Origin: Bugula neritina
Taxonomy: Eukaryota; Bryozoa; Gymnolaemata; Cheilostomatida; Bugulidae
Length of the DNA stretch: 64,000 nt
Assembly: GCA_964035545.1 (NCBI GenBank)
Contig: OZ037771.1
Location: 12,776,980-12,840,979 of the forward strand
Direction: 5' to 3'
Below are positions 1 to 10,921 of the stretch, piece after piece (the stretch's first letter is position 1; each line of letters opens with the position of its first letter). The notes beneath the pieces are model-generated. The model ran no database searches and had not been told where the DNA came from. It saw only the letters and a list, made by a program, of their open reading frames with translations. Made by a program: the position numbers and the translations under genes.

Positions 1-1388
1 AATAATGTGTAACCATACCATTTCCATATAAATGATTAGGCTACAGCAAGATTTTACTGTACACAGTACAGTATATGATTTCTTGTATTTTTTCATTCCC
101 TGTTTAGTGCAAACAGTGCATGTTGTGATGTTGTTCTCTATATTCGCAGAAAAAAGACTCCCAATTCTCACAATAAATCCTTCTCTGTAACATCTATAAA
201 GTTACAAACTTAATTGGTATTGGTGAAAACAGTGCAACTGCTATAACTGTTTTAGGTAATTTTAATATACCCAAAATAATTAAATTAACAACTCGCTTGG
301 CTATGAGTTTATGATATTAAATATAAATAAATAGCATCAATATATTACTATATTCCTGGTGTTTTGGTGGTCTAGGAATCTTAGACTCGATGTAACAGCC
401 AAGTAAAATATGTCATTTTCTAGATATAACACAACAATGGAGTAAAATTGGCTATGTTAGCGAAAGGCGGACTCTTTATTCTCGCATCAAATACTTCTCT
501 TTAACATATATATAAAGTTGCAAACTCAATTGTGAGAATAGTGCAACTGAGGATTGAAATTTTATCTGGTGAAATTTGCTCAAATGTAATTTTGCTAAAC
601 ACAGATTGATGTTTGCAAGTTGAAAATTTTTGTTGTTCCTGTGGTGCAGAAAAATAAAGATAAAACTTTACGAAACATCTATAACTTAGAGTTTGGTTGC
701 CAGGCTTTTTTAGGTGCACTTGTTGTGGGCTTCTGTTTTTAGTTTAAGACTAACTTTTAACTTAGTGAGTCTGTCCATAAAAATTTAGTAATTGTCAAAT
801 AGACTTGGGGGTTCTAAATTAAGTTGTTCTTTTTGGAAATTGAAAAAGTCAATTTTTCACCTGGATGTCATAAATGCGATTTATGCCTTATTACAGTTTT
901 GTATTCATATATACAACTATTATTTAGCTTTTGTGACTACCGAGTAAAATTTTGTCACCAGATAAGTCTAATTGAATGGTTTATAATAGATTCCAACCAT
1001 CTTTTTTTCTTTTAGCTTACACCTGTGATTTCTTTTGCAGTGTTAGCAGCAGATACAGATAAAAACTACAATAACTGTATCCTCTCAGTAATCAAACCTA
1101 TGCAGCTGAAATTTCACCTATATATTATTTTGAAGGAGCATCCTTTATGAGGTGCATGCACTGCTACAAGCTTTTTCCAATTTCTGAACAATTCCTCTAG
1201 ACCTTTACCCTATGATATTTGATTAGCGGGTGTCCTTGACAAGTTCAGTGGCTATTCAGTCATTGAATTTGTCACTAAACAGAAAATTGTTCACCTCTGT
1301 CAATTTTTTTCAACTACTCCGTTGTGCTATTTCTACTTTTTTAATATTGTAGTGAATTTGTGATATATTCAAGAAAGTGCAAAATGGC
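1..1388. other. Intergenic AT-rich DNA with diverged repeats
   Basis: No convincing exon is visible. Two diverged direct copies of one segment lie at about 160-240 and 480-560; both carry an ATAAAGTT-CAAACT-AATTG core and end in AGTGCAACTG. The segment at about 235-340 recurs in inverted orientation at about 8150-8245. The stretch looks like old interspersed repeat. The short open frames here have no recognisable content. Confidence 0.5.
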
Positions 1389-3539
1389 TTAAAATCGGTT
1401 GTTCTTCACTACTAGATCCGGTTTCAGCAAACCCTCATCAGTCCGGAACCTAGGTTCCCATTCTACTTTAAACCCTGCCTTTGTCATACTTTCTGATACG
1501 AATTTACATATTGCGTTGTGTCTCCTGATCCTTGCTCCGTGAGAGTGGGGGCACTGCTGTAGAATGTGCGCGACATTGTTCGGTGCATTAATGCACACTG
1601 GATAACTTCTTGGGTGTGTACTGGACATGCGGGACAACATCATGCCGCTGGGCAAGAGATTGTGCCTTAAATACATGGCTCTGATGAAGTCCCGCCTTGT
1701 CAGCCACGAGTGATTTGATGTCTTAACCCATTGATAAACCTTGGGATATGTTTGATGGTGGATGAGTCCTTTCCCGTCTACCGAGTTATGTAAAAGTTCT
1801 CGAAAATGTTCTTTGATGTTTTCCCTGGATGTCACGGGAGTTCCTGCGATGGTCAGCGCTGGGGTGGGTAGATTGCCAGTAATGACATTAGTTAGCGGGT
1901 CATCATATGTTATTAATCTGCAGTTTCTGGTGTACCTTAAAAGCGGTGCTTGGAATAGAAAAGATGGGATACCAAGCCCGCCGTCTTCAGTCGCTGTGTG
2001 GACAATTGCTTTTGAACAGTTGATCTTGATTTTCAGCCATTGCTTGACAAATGCTCTTGTCAGCGAGTCTAGATGTTTGAGGCTGCCACTGCATACCGTT
2101 GATATGACTAATTGGTGTAGCAATTTTGGGAATAAGTGCTCTCTTTTGAGTCTTTGTTGAGGTTTGAGGGGCGCTTTTGTTATGTTGTTCATAGCTTTCA
2201 TAAAGTCTTCTTTGGGTGTGTGAATTGCTCCTAAAGCCCCTATTTTTGCACCCAGGTATTTGTAGGTGTCATTGATGGTCAGTGCTGCAATTTCCTTCTG
2301 ATCGACTTTAAGTATGGTTCGTGGATTGCACACTCATTTTTTTCGCTTGCAAGTTATTCCTAATGTGGCACTTTTCTTGTAGTTAATTGTAAGTCCACAC
2401 AACGCTAATTGCTCTTCCAATATTTTAAAATTCTGCTTCAGTCCCGCGTCTGTTTTACTAAAAAGAACGATGTCGTCTGCGTACGCCATGAATGTTATGG
2501 TAGCGCCATTGTTAAATTGATAGTTGATGTTACTGTCCAGGTTTTCTGTCCATAATTCCATTACCGCATTGAAGAAATGTACTGATAGTGGGTCTCCTTG
2601 CTTAATGCCTCGGTTTATCTCAAGTTCCCTTCCCATTCTTCCTGGTAGTTTCAATCTGCTTTTAAGATATTTAATTAGGTGTTCTGGAATGCCTAGTCTT
2701 TTGCATGCAGCCCATAGTGTTTGGTACGAAACACTATCAAACGCCTTAGATACGTCTATAAACGCTAGCTTGAGATTTTTGTACTTTTCCTTTGCCTCGC
2801 CGATTGTTTTTTGGAGCAGCTTGGTATTAAAATAAAGGCCATCGCCTTTTTTAAAGCCCTTCTGGCGGTCGTTGTAGGGAAGTGTGTTTGCAAAGCGGTC
2901 ACCGAGAATACAATGGTATAGTCTGCTAAAAGTAGAGGTTACAGTGATTGGTCTAAATTCTCCTGGATCAGTGGTGCCAATGACCTTTGGTATAAGTGTA
3001 GTAATTCCCTTGGGCATGCTTGATGGTGACATACCGCTTACCAGCCACAGGCTACAACATGAGTCGAGTAGTGTCATGTTCATTCTCTCAAGATCTTTTC
3101 ATGTGTATCCATCTAAGCCCGGGGAACCTTTGTTCTTTCCTAAAACATCTTTAATTTCTGTTGGTGTGATTGGTTGCAATAGTTCATTATAAACATGATG
3201 CGCTTCTAGATGTCGGTTGTCAGCTGTTGACCTACTCTCAAAGATGTTCCTCCAGTAAGCTTCGGTCGTAGGTGGAATTGAGGCCTCCTCATCCCCATAA
3301 GTGCCTGAGATAATCTGTTGAGTGATTGTCTTCGGATCCAATTTTAAACTATTTTGCACTTTCTTGAATATATCTTTTCTCCTCCTACCCGATGTCACCT
3401 TTTTTCTTTGATGTATCACTTTCGTACTTTTTATTGATGCTCTTTTACTGGGGAAGTTTGATTCAAATACTTCATCTATAAAATTTTGGCATCCAATTGA
3501 AGTTTTAGGGTCTGTTGATAGTACCATTTTACTACACAT
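1389..3539 (-). mobile_element. Decayed non-LTR retrotransposon (R2-like, REL endonuclease class)
   Basis: One minus-strand reading frame runs from 3539 to 1389 and is interrupted only by two in-frame TGA stops (3099-3101 and 2334-2336). In order it shows the pre-RT region, a reverse transcriptase palm with AYADDIVLF, the YKYLGAKIG thumb-side motif, a C-terminal zinc-knuckle-like region (VCINAPNN, then HILQQC and RIRRHN), and the start of a restriction-like endonuclease (KPDLVV). This order defines the R2/NeSL/R4 group, in which the endonuclease lies after RT. The frame stops just past PDLV, so the rest of the endonuclease and the 3' end are missing. The N-terminal DNA-binding zinc finger/Myb part is also absent. 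The copy is dead, and the exact clade is uncertain. Confidence 0.85.
2334..3083 (-). pseudogene. Reverse transcriptase core of the R2-like element
   Basis: This 249-residue open segment holds the RT fingers and palm. PKGITTLIPK and FRPITVTSTFSRLYH match the conserved RT blocks after the linker. KLAFIDVSKAFDSV carries the first catalytic Asp and AYADDIVLFS the catalytic Asp pair. Upstream it is separated from the pre-RT segment (3099-3539) by an in-frame TGA and a short open stretch. Downstream it joins the thumb/zinc-knuckle/endonuclease segment (1389-2333) in the same frame through a second TGA. All three pieces share one frame, so point mutations rather than frameshifts broke the ORF. Confidence 0.85.
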
Positions 3540-5998
3540 CCATAGCTAGTAATTACTGTCTAGCCGAGTCTAGAAGAGACGCTATGCATTACGGTTGTTA
3601 GCTGTCACGCTAATTGATCTGCTGCCATTGTAGACATCATGTCATGATGCACAAAAGGAATAAGTAACGAGGAGTTATTCTTTCGATAATAATAATAAGA
3701 ATAATACAAAATCTCTACATCCTCCACACCTACCGAAAGGTATACTCTATAAAAAAATGTGCATTAACAATAAAAGATTAATATAAGCAGAAGAATATAC
3801 AATAATATAAGTATCCTACCAGAGTAGGAATGTATAAAAGAAAGAACAGTCACACCGATATGATTTGGTGTAGAACCCAACACCAGATCCTGTAAGGTAG
3901 CATGAGTATAAGTGGAAGGGGGTTTGTCCTCGAGCAGTCTGAACCTGTTATTTTCATCTGCTGGATCACAGTTTTACATTGCGTTAACAATAAGGCCCTT
4001 GGTAGAGCCATACGAAGAAGAGATGAGAAGCACACCCATCCAGTCAAAGCCAAGCATCGGTCTTGGTGGCGCCGGCATGCTACCAAAGAATCAAGTGTGG
4101 CAAAAAAGTAGTGTTTTGATTCCTGGCCAAAGAAATGTAGGATATCTTGACTTGCATTATTTGTTTTTAACTATTATTCGAATCTAGCCAATTAATAGAC
4201 CAAAGCACCATGATAGGGCTACGGGGAAGAGAAAGAGGGGGGGAAGAGCCCGTTGTTATTTCCTGCATTAAGATGTCCTCGTATTATTATGATTATCAGT
4301 CATGCAGTTAATTAATATTAATTACTATTATTTATCGTCACCACGTCCGAAATTCCTTGATTTAGAAGAACAGAAGGACACCATCCGCCACGTCAGCCAC
4401 CTGGTCTGCTATGCTAGTCTTTCAAGAATCAAGTGAATGCAAGAAAAGGGGAACGATGGGTGACTGCGTGACGGTGGTGTCAAGAAAAGAATGCCAGCTC
4501 CTCGCTAAAGTCTCACCTGCAACAGAATACCAAAATCTGTTGTAGGGGTTTCCACCCAGACAGTACGACACCGACGACCGAGTCTCGCAGTCTATCAACC
4601 CACTGTGTAGCGTCGCCACTAACTATAGATGAGTTGTACTGGTGTTGGTTTTCGTAACTTTATTTTTACGTATTCCAACTGCCGTAAGAAACTGTAAAAG
4701 TATGTTATTAATATATGCAACTATAACAGGTTTTTAAAATAAAACAAACAGAAATTATTTATGAAATTGTAAAATATTCAAACATATATACAGATCTTGA
4801 ATTAATCACCTCTTGCCTTCTTTTAGTGGCTAGCTAGGGTGAGTTTATTTCTATGAAACGGTATTACAGGTCTACTAAAAATATCAAACTATAATAAAAA
4901 TGACATTAAGTGATAACTGCAATTAGACAAATGTTAAGACAATTAGTAAAAATGAATGTATAGCCCATAGACAGGGATTAAAACTTGTATTCAATGTTCA
5001 CTTGAATTAGTAGCTGCATTAAAATACTGTAAGTGTAAAAATAAGGCTTTAACTGCCAACTAGAATACTATCTAGTGACAAACTAATCAATCACTGGAGA
5101 GCCTGCCTTAAGAATTTGTAATTTTATGAGAAATCTATTATGAAGTAAACACATAGCCATAAATTCTATCATGCACCGACCACACTGGCATTCTAAAAAT
5201 TGTCAAATTTATAAACATGTTTAATAAACCAAATAGTTATTCTTATAGTTGAAATAGATAAAAATACTTAAGGAAAGCTTCAAATTATTACAAATACTGA
5301 AGAACAAAACTAACCTGTGCCTCTTTAAGTTAATTCCAATTTAAATTCACTTGTATTTTATTAATTATATCATTTAAAATTGATTTTATTGATGTGATAA
5401 GCTTGCATCGCTAGCGCGCTACTATTCTACAAACTGTTGGGTCAACGTCTGCACTCAAACATCCGGGCTGCCTAAGCGTAAAGCCACAGCCAATGAGCGA
5501 GAGCGTGCTGTTATCTAATTAATGAATCTACAACTAGCAGTCATTGCGTAGGCGAGAATCACGTGATGCGATAACCTATTTGAGTGGAACGTTATGCTAA
5601 ACGCAACGCTGAGTGCTCGATTAACTATTATGTATTCATTACACTACATTACTTTTACTGCTTGAATTAGTTATGTTCAGTGCTAACTTTACACACTGAT
5701 TATCTAAATTATACGGGCGACCGCCTCACTCTACATCGTCAGTGAAATCATCTGACTCAGAAAACCAACTTTATCGTTATGATAAAGCGAGACTGATTTT
5801 ATGCTACTAGAGGGAATTCTACTTAAATAATAGAATTGTGCTAGTAGACTTACCATAAGACAGTCATGACGCCAGTCTACTGTCCACTTAGGCTTCGTAG
5901 TGTGACAGTTAACATTGAAAAGACCGCTCTTCCAGTGAAAGTAATTACATAATCCCCTTTCACTAGCGAGCTGGCTTCGCTCTTTTCTATGCCCCCCC
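3540..5998. other. Intergenic DNA, no gene recognised
   Basis: Nothing with exon structure is visible. The segment at about 4380-4620 is less AT-rich than its surroundings and contains a small hairpin (CAACAGA ... TCTGTTG, about 4517-4539). A 65-codon open frame crosses it on the minus strand with no recognised similarity. The remainder is AT-rich without clear repeats. Confidence 0.4.
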
Positions 5999-5999
5999 C

Positions 6000-6197
6000 C
6001 CGGTGGTGTTATTATAATATATGTACGCCACTGAGTATGCAATTCGCAGTTGTGTTCCCTTGTATCTAGGAATTGCTACTCTCAATTGCTTGTGTCCCCC
6101 AGTGGTGTTATTATAATATATGTACACCACTGGGTATGCAATTCACAGTTGTGTTTCCTTGTATCTAGGAATTGCAACTCTCAATTGCTTATCCCCC
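6000..6197. repeat. Two-copy 99-bp tandem duplication
   Basis: The segment starting at the GTGGTGTTATTATAATATAT motif at 6003 repeats at 6102, a 99-bp period, with only a few substitutions. Each unit opens with an imperfect palindrome (GTGGTG ... CRCCAC). It lies directly upstream of the GC-rich open frame at 6288-6665. Confidence 0.8.
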
Positions 6198-6287
6198 CAG
6201 ATTTATTTTATGATAGCTGATGGATGTTTATCCACTGCATCACACAAGAAATCTTTCAAGTAAGATGGTGGCGCCCTAGTACGTTGG

Positions 6288-6665
6288 CTATGCTCCAACT
6301 GTACTGGGGGGTTTGCTGTTACTGGTGACTCTACCACCACGGGTGGTGTCGCCAGTATGGGGGGTCCACCAGTACGGGTGGTTCTCTCCTAGCTGCCTCT
6401 TCCTCATGAATTTGAAGAATTCCCATCTCATCAGGGGTGACAGGCGTGTCGGCCGGCTCCACGGTGATGGAGCCTGCTCGGACCGGCTTTCCCGTGTGTC
6501 GGCCGCCTCCTCCTGGGGTGGGGGCGGCCGGGGCGGGTTGGTCGGCACGTCGGCTGCTCCCTCTTGATCTGGCAGCACGTCCTCTATCTCTTTGTACGCC
6601 ATACCTCGCCCTCTCATGGGAGGGCGGCGTGCCACTCTAAGAGTGAAGTTTTTGGTGAAGTACAT
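6288..6665 (-). CDS. Uncharacterised GC-rich open frame, possible exon or element fragment
   Basis: A 125-codon frame on the minus strand stands out because the surrounding DNA is AT-rich while this block is GC-rich. The predicted peptide is rich in Pro, Arg and Glu with a PPRPPPPQEE run, followed by a more globular WEFFKFMRKRQLGENHPYWW stretch. No domain is recognised and no splice partner was found. A plus-strand frame overlaps it. It could be a fragment of a mobile element ORF or an isolated exon; protein coding is not established. Confidence 0.25.
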   Translation of the reverse strand: MYFTKNFTLRVARRPPMRGRGMAYKEIEDVLPDQEGAADVPTNPPRPPPPQEEAADTRESRSEQAPSPWSRPTRLSPLMRWEFFKFMRKRQLGENHPYWWTPHTGDTTRGGRVTSNSKPPSTVGA

Positions 6666-7429
6666 GCCTATAGAACCTTATGTGACAACAACCTAAATAT
6701 TGCAAATGCCTTTGAGTCTATTATTTGATGTTTTTCTGCAAACTTACCATCTCTCCCACAAACACGCATCACTCTGGCATCCTCCAGGAAAAAAGTTTAA
6801 CTTGACCGAAGCATTTTGCTTAGGCACGGCACTATTTGTTGAAAGCTTATTGACTTCAACTTGGAGAGTCTTTGCCGGTTTGAGCTTTGTAGTATGATTT
6901 TCTGGGAGACTTGATGATTTTTTTTTTACTCTTCTATTCTCTCAATACCCTGAGTTTGGGATTTGCTTATTGTTCTGCTAGGCATAGTCTTGAAAAGTTT
7001 AAATACTTTTTAGTGCATGCACCCTGGTCTTTGGCTATTTTTGATGATTTTCATGTTTGTTTGGAAAAGAGTCTTCAACAGTCAGCTGTATCTACTAAAT
7101 TCTTTTGCAAGACTGAACAATGTTGTTTTGTGTGCATTTCTTGTTTTTAATAAAAAATACTCGCTGATCGCTTCTTTTGCCTCTCCGCCGACAAAATTTT
7201 CCAGTTTATGCATTTTTATAGACGTAATTATAATATCCTGCATGCTTAAAAGTAAACATGACAGCATAATGCAAAATGATAGATATTACAATTGTGTTTT
7301 TCAGCTGCTGGTGTGAGAATTGGGCTATTTTCTGTCGAATCCATGAGTTCTATGCTTAAACTGAGTGAAGGCTATAGCAGCAACTCTAAAAATAAGTTGA
7401 TAATACCAACATCATACATGGCTATTAGA
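6666..7429. other. Intergenic DNA, nothing recognised
   Basis: Short overlapping open frames occur on both strands, but none shows domain content or convincing splice-site pairs. A segment near 7308-7345 weakly matches, in inverted orientation, the repeat near 120-180. Confidence 0.35.
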
Positions 7430-7540
7430 TAGCTATTTCTCAATTTCACTCATATCATCTTCTGCAGTCATGGGAGCTGCCATTTCAAGGCAGACTGTTT
7501 CTTTCAACTCATTTGCAGTTATAAAAGAACTGCTATGTTA
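7430..7540 (+). repeat. Diverged outlying copy of the 240-bp tandem unit (intron-like part)
   Basis: The block GGAGCTGCCATTT ... CAACTCATTTGCAGT ... GAACTGCTAT aligns with the second half of the ~240-bp unit arrayed at 8248-10070, with many differences. It lies about 700 bp upstream of the array and has no intact exon-like block, so it looks like an older relative. Confidence 0.6.
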
Positions 7541-8247
7541 TACATAAAAATGAAATATTTTATTTGACCGTTATTTACATCAGCACATGGTTGATACAGG
7601 TTTTTTTCTTGTGGTTATAGTTAATGAATGTTCTTAGTAGTGAGTATAGCAATGGACAGGATGACATAGCAGCTTCTATAAAATGAGGTCAAAATTAGTT
7701 AGTTAGCTCCTGGAAACCTAGGCAATATATAGCTTTATAGTCATTACCAGCAACTCTAATTACAATGATGGCAGGGGAAGTAACAGTGACAAACAATGAA
7801 AGGACCATCTATCTGCTAGTATTATTGGATTTTTGCTTTATGCAGGACTTACTATGCAATATGATGTTTATTAGCATAGCTATGGCTGCTGCCCCAAATC
7901 TCTTGACCACTTAATTACAATTACATACACATAGAAGTGTGGTCCTCAATCCCCTCCCCTTTTTAGTAGCACCAGATCACAAGCTCACCCTCTGCACTAT
8001 TTCTCTTTCTGGATATATATATTCACTGACAAGAAAATGTGAATTATGTTATTAGAAAAGAAGAATGCAGCAGAAGATTGAGACAAAGATTCATAAACCA
8101 CACTGTTCCTGCAGCAGCTTACACCAAAATAATGTAATCTATTATTGCTATCTATTTACATTTAATATCATAAACTCAAAGCCAAGTGAGTAGTTGATTT
8201 TTTTGGGTATATTGAAACTACTTGAAATAGTTATAACTGTGATATAA

Positions 8248-10070
8248 TATTCAATATGGAGAGTATAAACTATGCTATTTTTAACTTTCAGTCATAGTCT
8301 CTTCTGCTACCATATGAAGAGGCATGATATGGAGAAACATGGAGAAGCATCTAAGATGAGATGTTCAAACAGGCGAGTATACGATAGTGTTTCCTACCAT
8401 CTTGGAGAGCTGCCATTTAGGACAGGCTAGATTTGTTGAGTAATTTCGACTCGTTGGCAGTCATAACGGAACTGCTATCAATAATATTCAATATGGAGAG
8501 CATTAACTATGCTATTTGTTATTTTCAGTCATAGTGTCTTCTACTACCATATGAAGAGCCATAATATGGAGACACTCAGCCATGGAGAAGCATCTAAGAT
8601 GAGATGTTCAAACAAGCAAGTATAGTATAGCGTCTTTACCATCCTGGAGAGCTGCCATTTAGGACAGGCTAGATTTGTTGAGTTATTTCAACTCGTAGGC
8701 AGTCATAACGGAGCTGCTATCAATAATATTCAATATGGAGAGTATTAACTATGCTATTTGTTATTTTCAGTCATAGTGTCTTTTACTACCATATGAAGAG
8801 CCATGATATGGAGACACTCAGCCATGGAGAAGCATCTAAGATGAGATGTTCAAACAGGCAAGTATAGTATAGCGTCTTTACCATCCTGGAGAGCTGCGAT
8901 TTAGGACAGGCTAGATTTGTTGAGTGATTTCAACTCGTTGGCAGTCATGACGGAACTGCTATATAATATTCATTATGGAGAGTATTAACTATGCTATTTG
9001 TTATTTTCAGTCATAGTGTCTTCTACTACCATATGAAGAGCCATGATATGGAGACACTCAGCCATGGAAAAACATCTAAGATGAGGTCTTCAAACAGGTG
9101 AGTATATGATGGTTTCCTACCATCCTGGAGAGCTGCCATTTAGGACAGGCTAGATTTGTTGAGTTATTTCAACTCGTTGGCAGTCATGACGGAACTGCTA
9201 TATAATATTCAATATGGAGAGTATTAACTATGCTATTTGTTATTTTCAGTCATAGTGTCTTCTGCTACCATATGAAGAGCCATGATATAGAGACACTCAG
9301 CCATGGAAAAACATCTAAGATGAGGTCTTCAAACAGGTGAGTTTATGATGGTTTCCTACCATCCTGGAGAGCTGCCATTTAGGACAGGCTAGATTTGTTG
9401 AGTTATTTCAACTCGTTGGCAGTCATGACGGAACTGCTATATAATATTCAATATGGAGAGTATTAACTATGCTATTTGTTATTTTCAGTCATAGTGTCTT
9501 CTGCTACCATATGAAGAGCCATGATATAGAGACACTCAGCCATGGAAAAACATCTAAGATGAGGTCTTCAAACAGGTAAGTATATGATGGTTTCCTACCA
9601 TCCTGGAGAGCTGCCATTTAGGACAGGCTAGATTTGTTGAGTTATTTCAACTCGTTGGCAGTCATAACGGAACTGCTATCAATAATATTCATTATGGAGA
9701 GTATTAACTATGCTATTTGTTATTTTCAGTCATAGTGTCTTCTGCTACCATATGAAGAGCCATGATATGGAGACACTCAGCCATGGAGAAGCATCTAAGA
9801 TGAGATTTTCAAACAGGCGAGTATAGTATAGCGTCTTTACCATCTTGGAGAGCTGCCTTTTAAGACAGGCTAGATTTGTTGAGTAATTTCAACTGGGTGG
9901 CAGTTATAGCGGAACTGCTATCAATAATATTCAATATGGAGAGTGTTAACTATGCTATTTGTTATTTTCAGTCATAGTGTTTTCTACTACCATATGAAGA
10001 GCCATGATATTGAGACACTCAGCCATGGAGAAGCATCTAAGATGAGATCTTCAAACAGGCGAGTATAGTA
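8248..10070 (+). repeat. Eight-copy ~240-bp tandem array with an exon-like block in every unit
   Basis: The anchor ATATTCAATATGGAGAG (with single-base variants) starts at 8248, 8484, 8726, 8966, 9205, 9444, 9685 and 9927, giving periods of 236-242 bp. In each unit a TTATTTTCAG or AACTTTCAG acceptor-like site precedes a block that ends in a donor-like GTAAGT, GTGAGT, GCAAGT or GCGAGT. The blocks are 8292-8372, 8529-8615, 8771-8857, 9011-9097, 9250-9336, 9489-9575, 9730-9816 and 9972-10058. All are 87 nt except the first (81 nt). In one frame all eight lack stops, and the ends are phase compatible (1 nt + codons + 2 nt), so joined copies would give a 29-residue repeat containing YHMKSH. No flanking exons were found, so expression is unproven. 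Confidence 0.85.
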
Positions 10071-10921
10071 TTGATTGGGTTAGCTTCAGTACTTTCAAGA
10101 GCGTAGATGTATCTGGAGTCATTATACAGAAGCAAGCTAGCTGAGGTTTCAAACTTTATGTAGGCCTTTACAACGGTATCTGTAATTTTAAATACGGCAT
10201 TATAGTTGCATATCAGAGGTATATTGAGTGGTTTCACCGACTAGTAGATGTATAGTGCTCGTAATAGTTGAAAAGTAATTTCAGTTTAAAAACTAACTAT
10301 TATAATGCTAGAGTATTCAACTATAAGATACTGTTTAGAGTTAGTTTGTTAGTAATCGAGCTGCCTACACTGTACTTGTGTTAGCAACCTACTGTATAGG
10401 TAACTATTTAGTCTTTTAAAATTACAATTGACGTTATAAAATGTAGTTTAACCTCAAACAATTATAATACGTCAACATTATTTTGGTTATGCACACACCT
10501 ATCTAAAGAGGATTTGTGGAATTTATGTTATGTGCTATTTTTCTATTGTCTGAAAATCCAACATGGAGAACTAACCAGAGATTATTCTGTTGATGATGTC
10601 ACTAGTTTAAATGTAAACTGTTGTAATCCCAATGATACTCCTCATCTCCATTTTCAAACTCTGCTTCTATTCGTTTTTCATTCTCCTGTCAATGAAATAG
10701 TTCAATAGTCTTCAAATTCAACAAATTATGGTGTTATTGACAATAAGGTTTTTGTATGATACAGGGCCATTTTAAATGTGAAAGGTTGGAAGGTTTATCA
10801 TCGGTTTTTAGAAGTTATACAGTATAATACCTTATAAAATATAAAGAGCATTCAAAGAACAGCAATAGTGTAATGGTTTAATGATTTAATTGATTGACTC
10901 AAAACATGTGTACTATATAAA
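10071..10921. other. Gene-free AT-rich stretch
   Basis: This lies between the tandem array (plus strand) and the last exon of the minus-strand gene that ends at 10922. It probably contains that gene's 3' UTR. No further exon with matching phase was found on either strand. Confidence 0.4.

Noticed and set aside
2336-3099. Idea that the in-frame TGA codons of the R2-like element are read as Trp
   Set aside because: All host genes in the window use TGA as stop or avoid it in frame. Decay of a dead copy is the simpler explanation.
10059-10150. Continuation exon after the last array unit (TTAGCTTCAG acceptor near 10088)
   Set aside because: It would leave an intron of only about 30 nt, and the frame stops after 19 codons.
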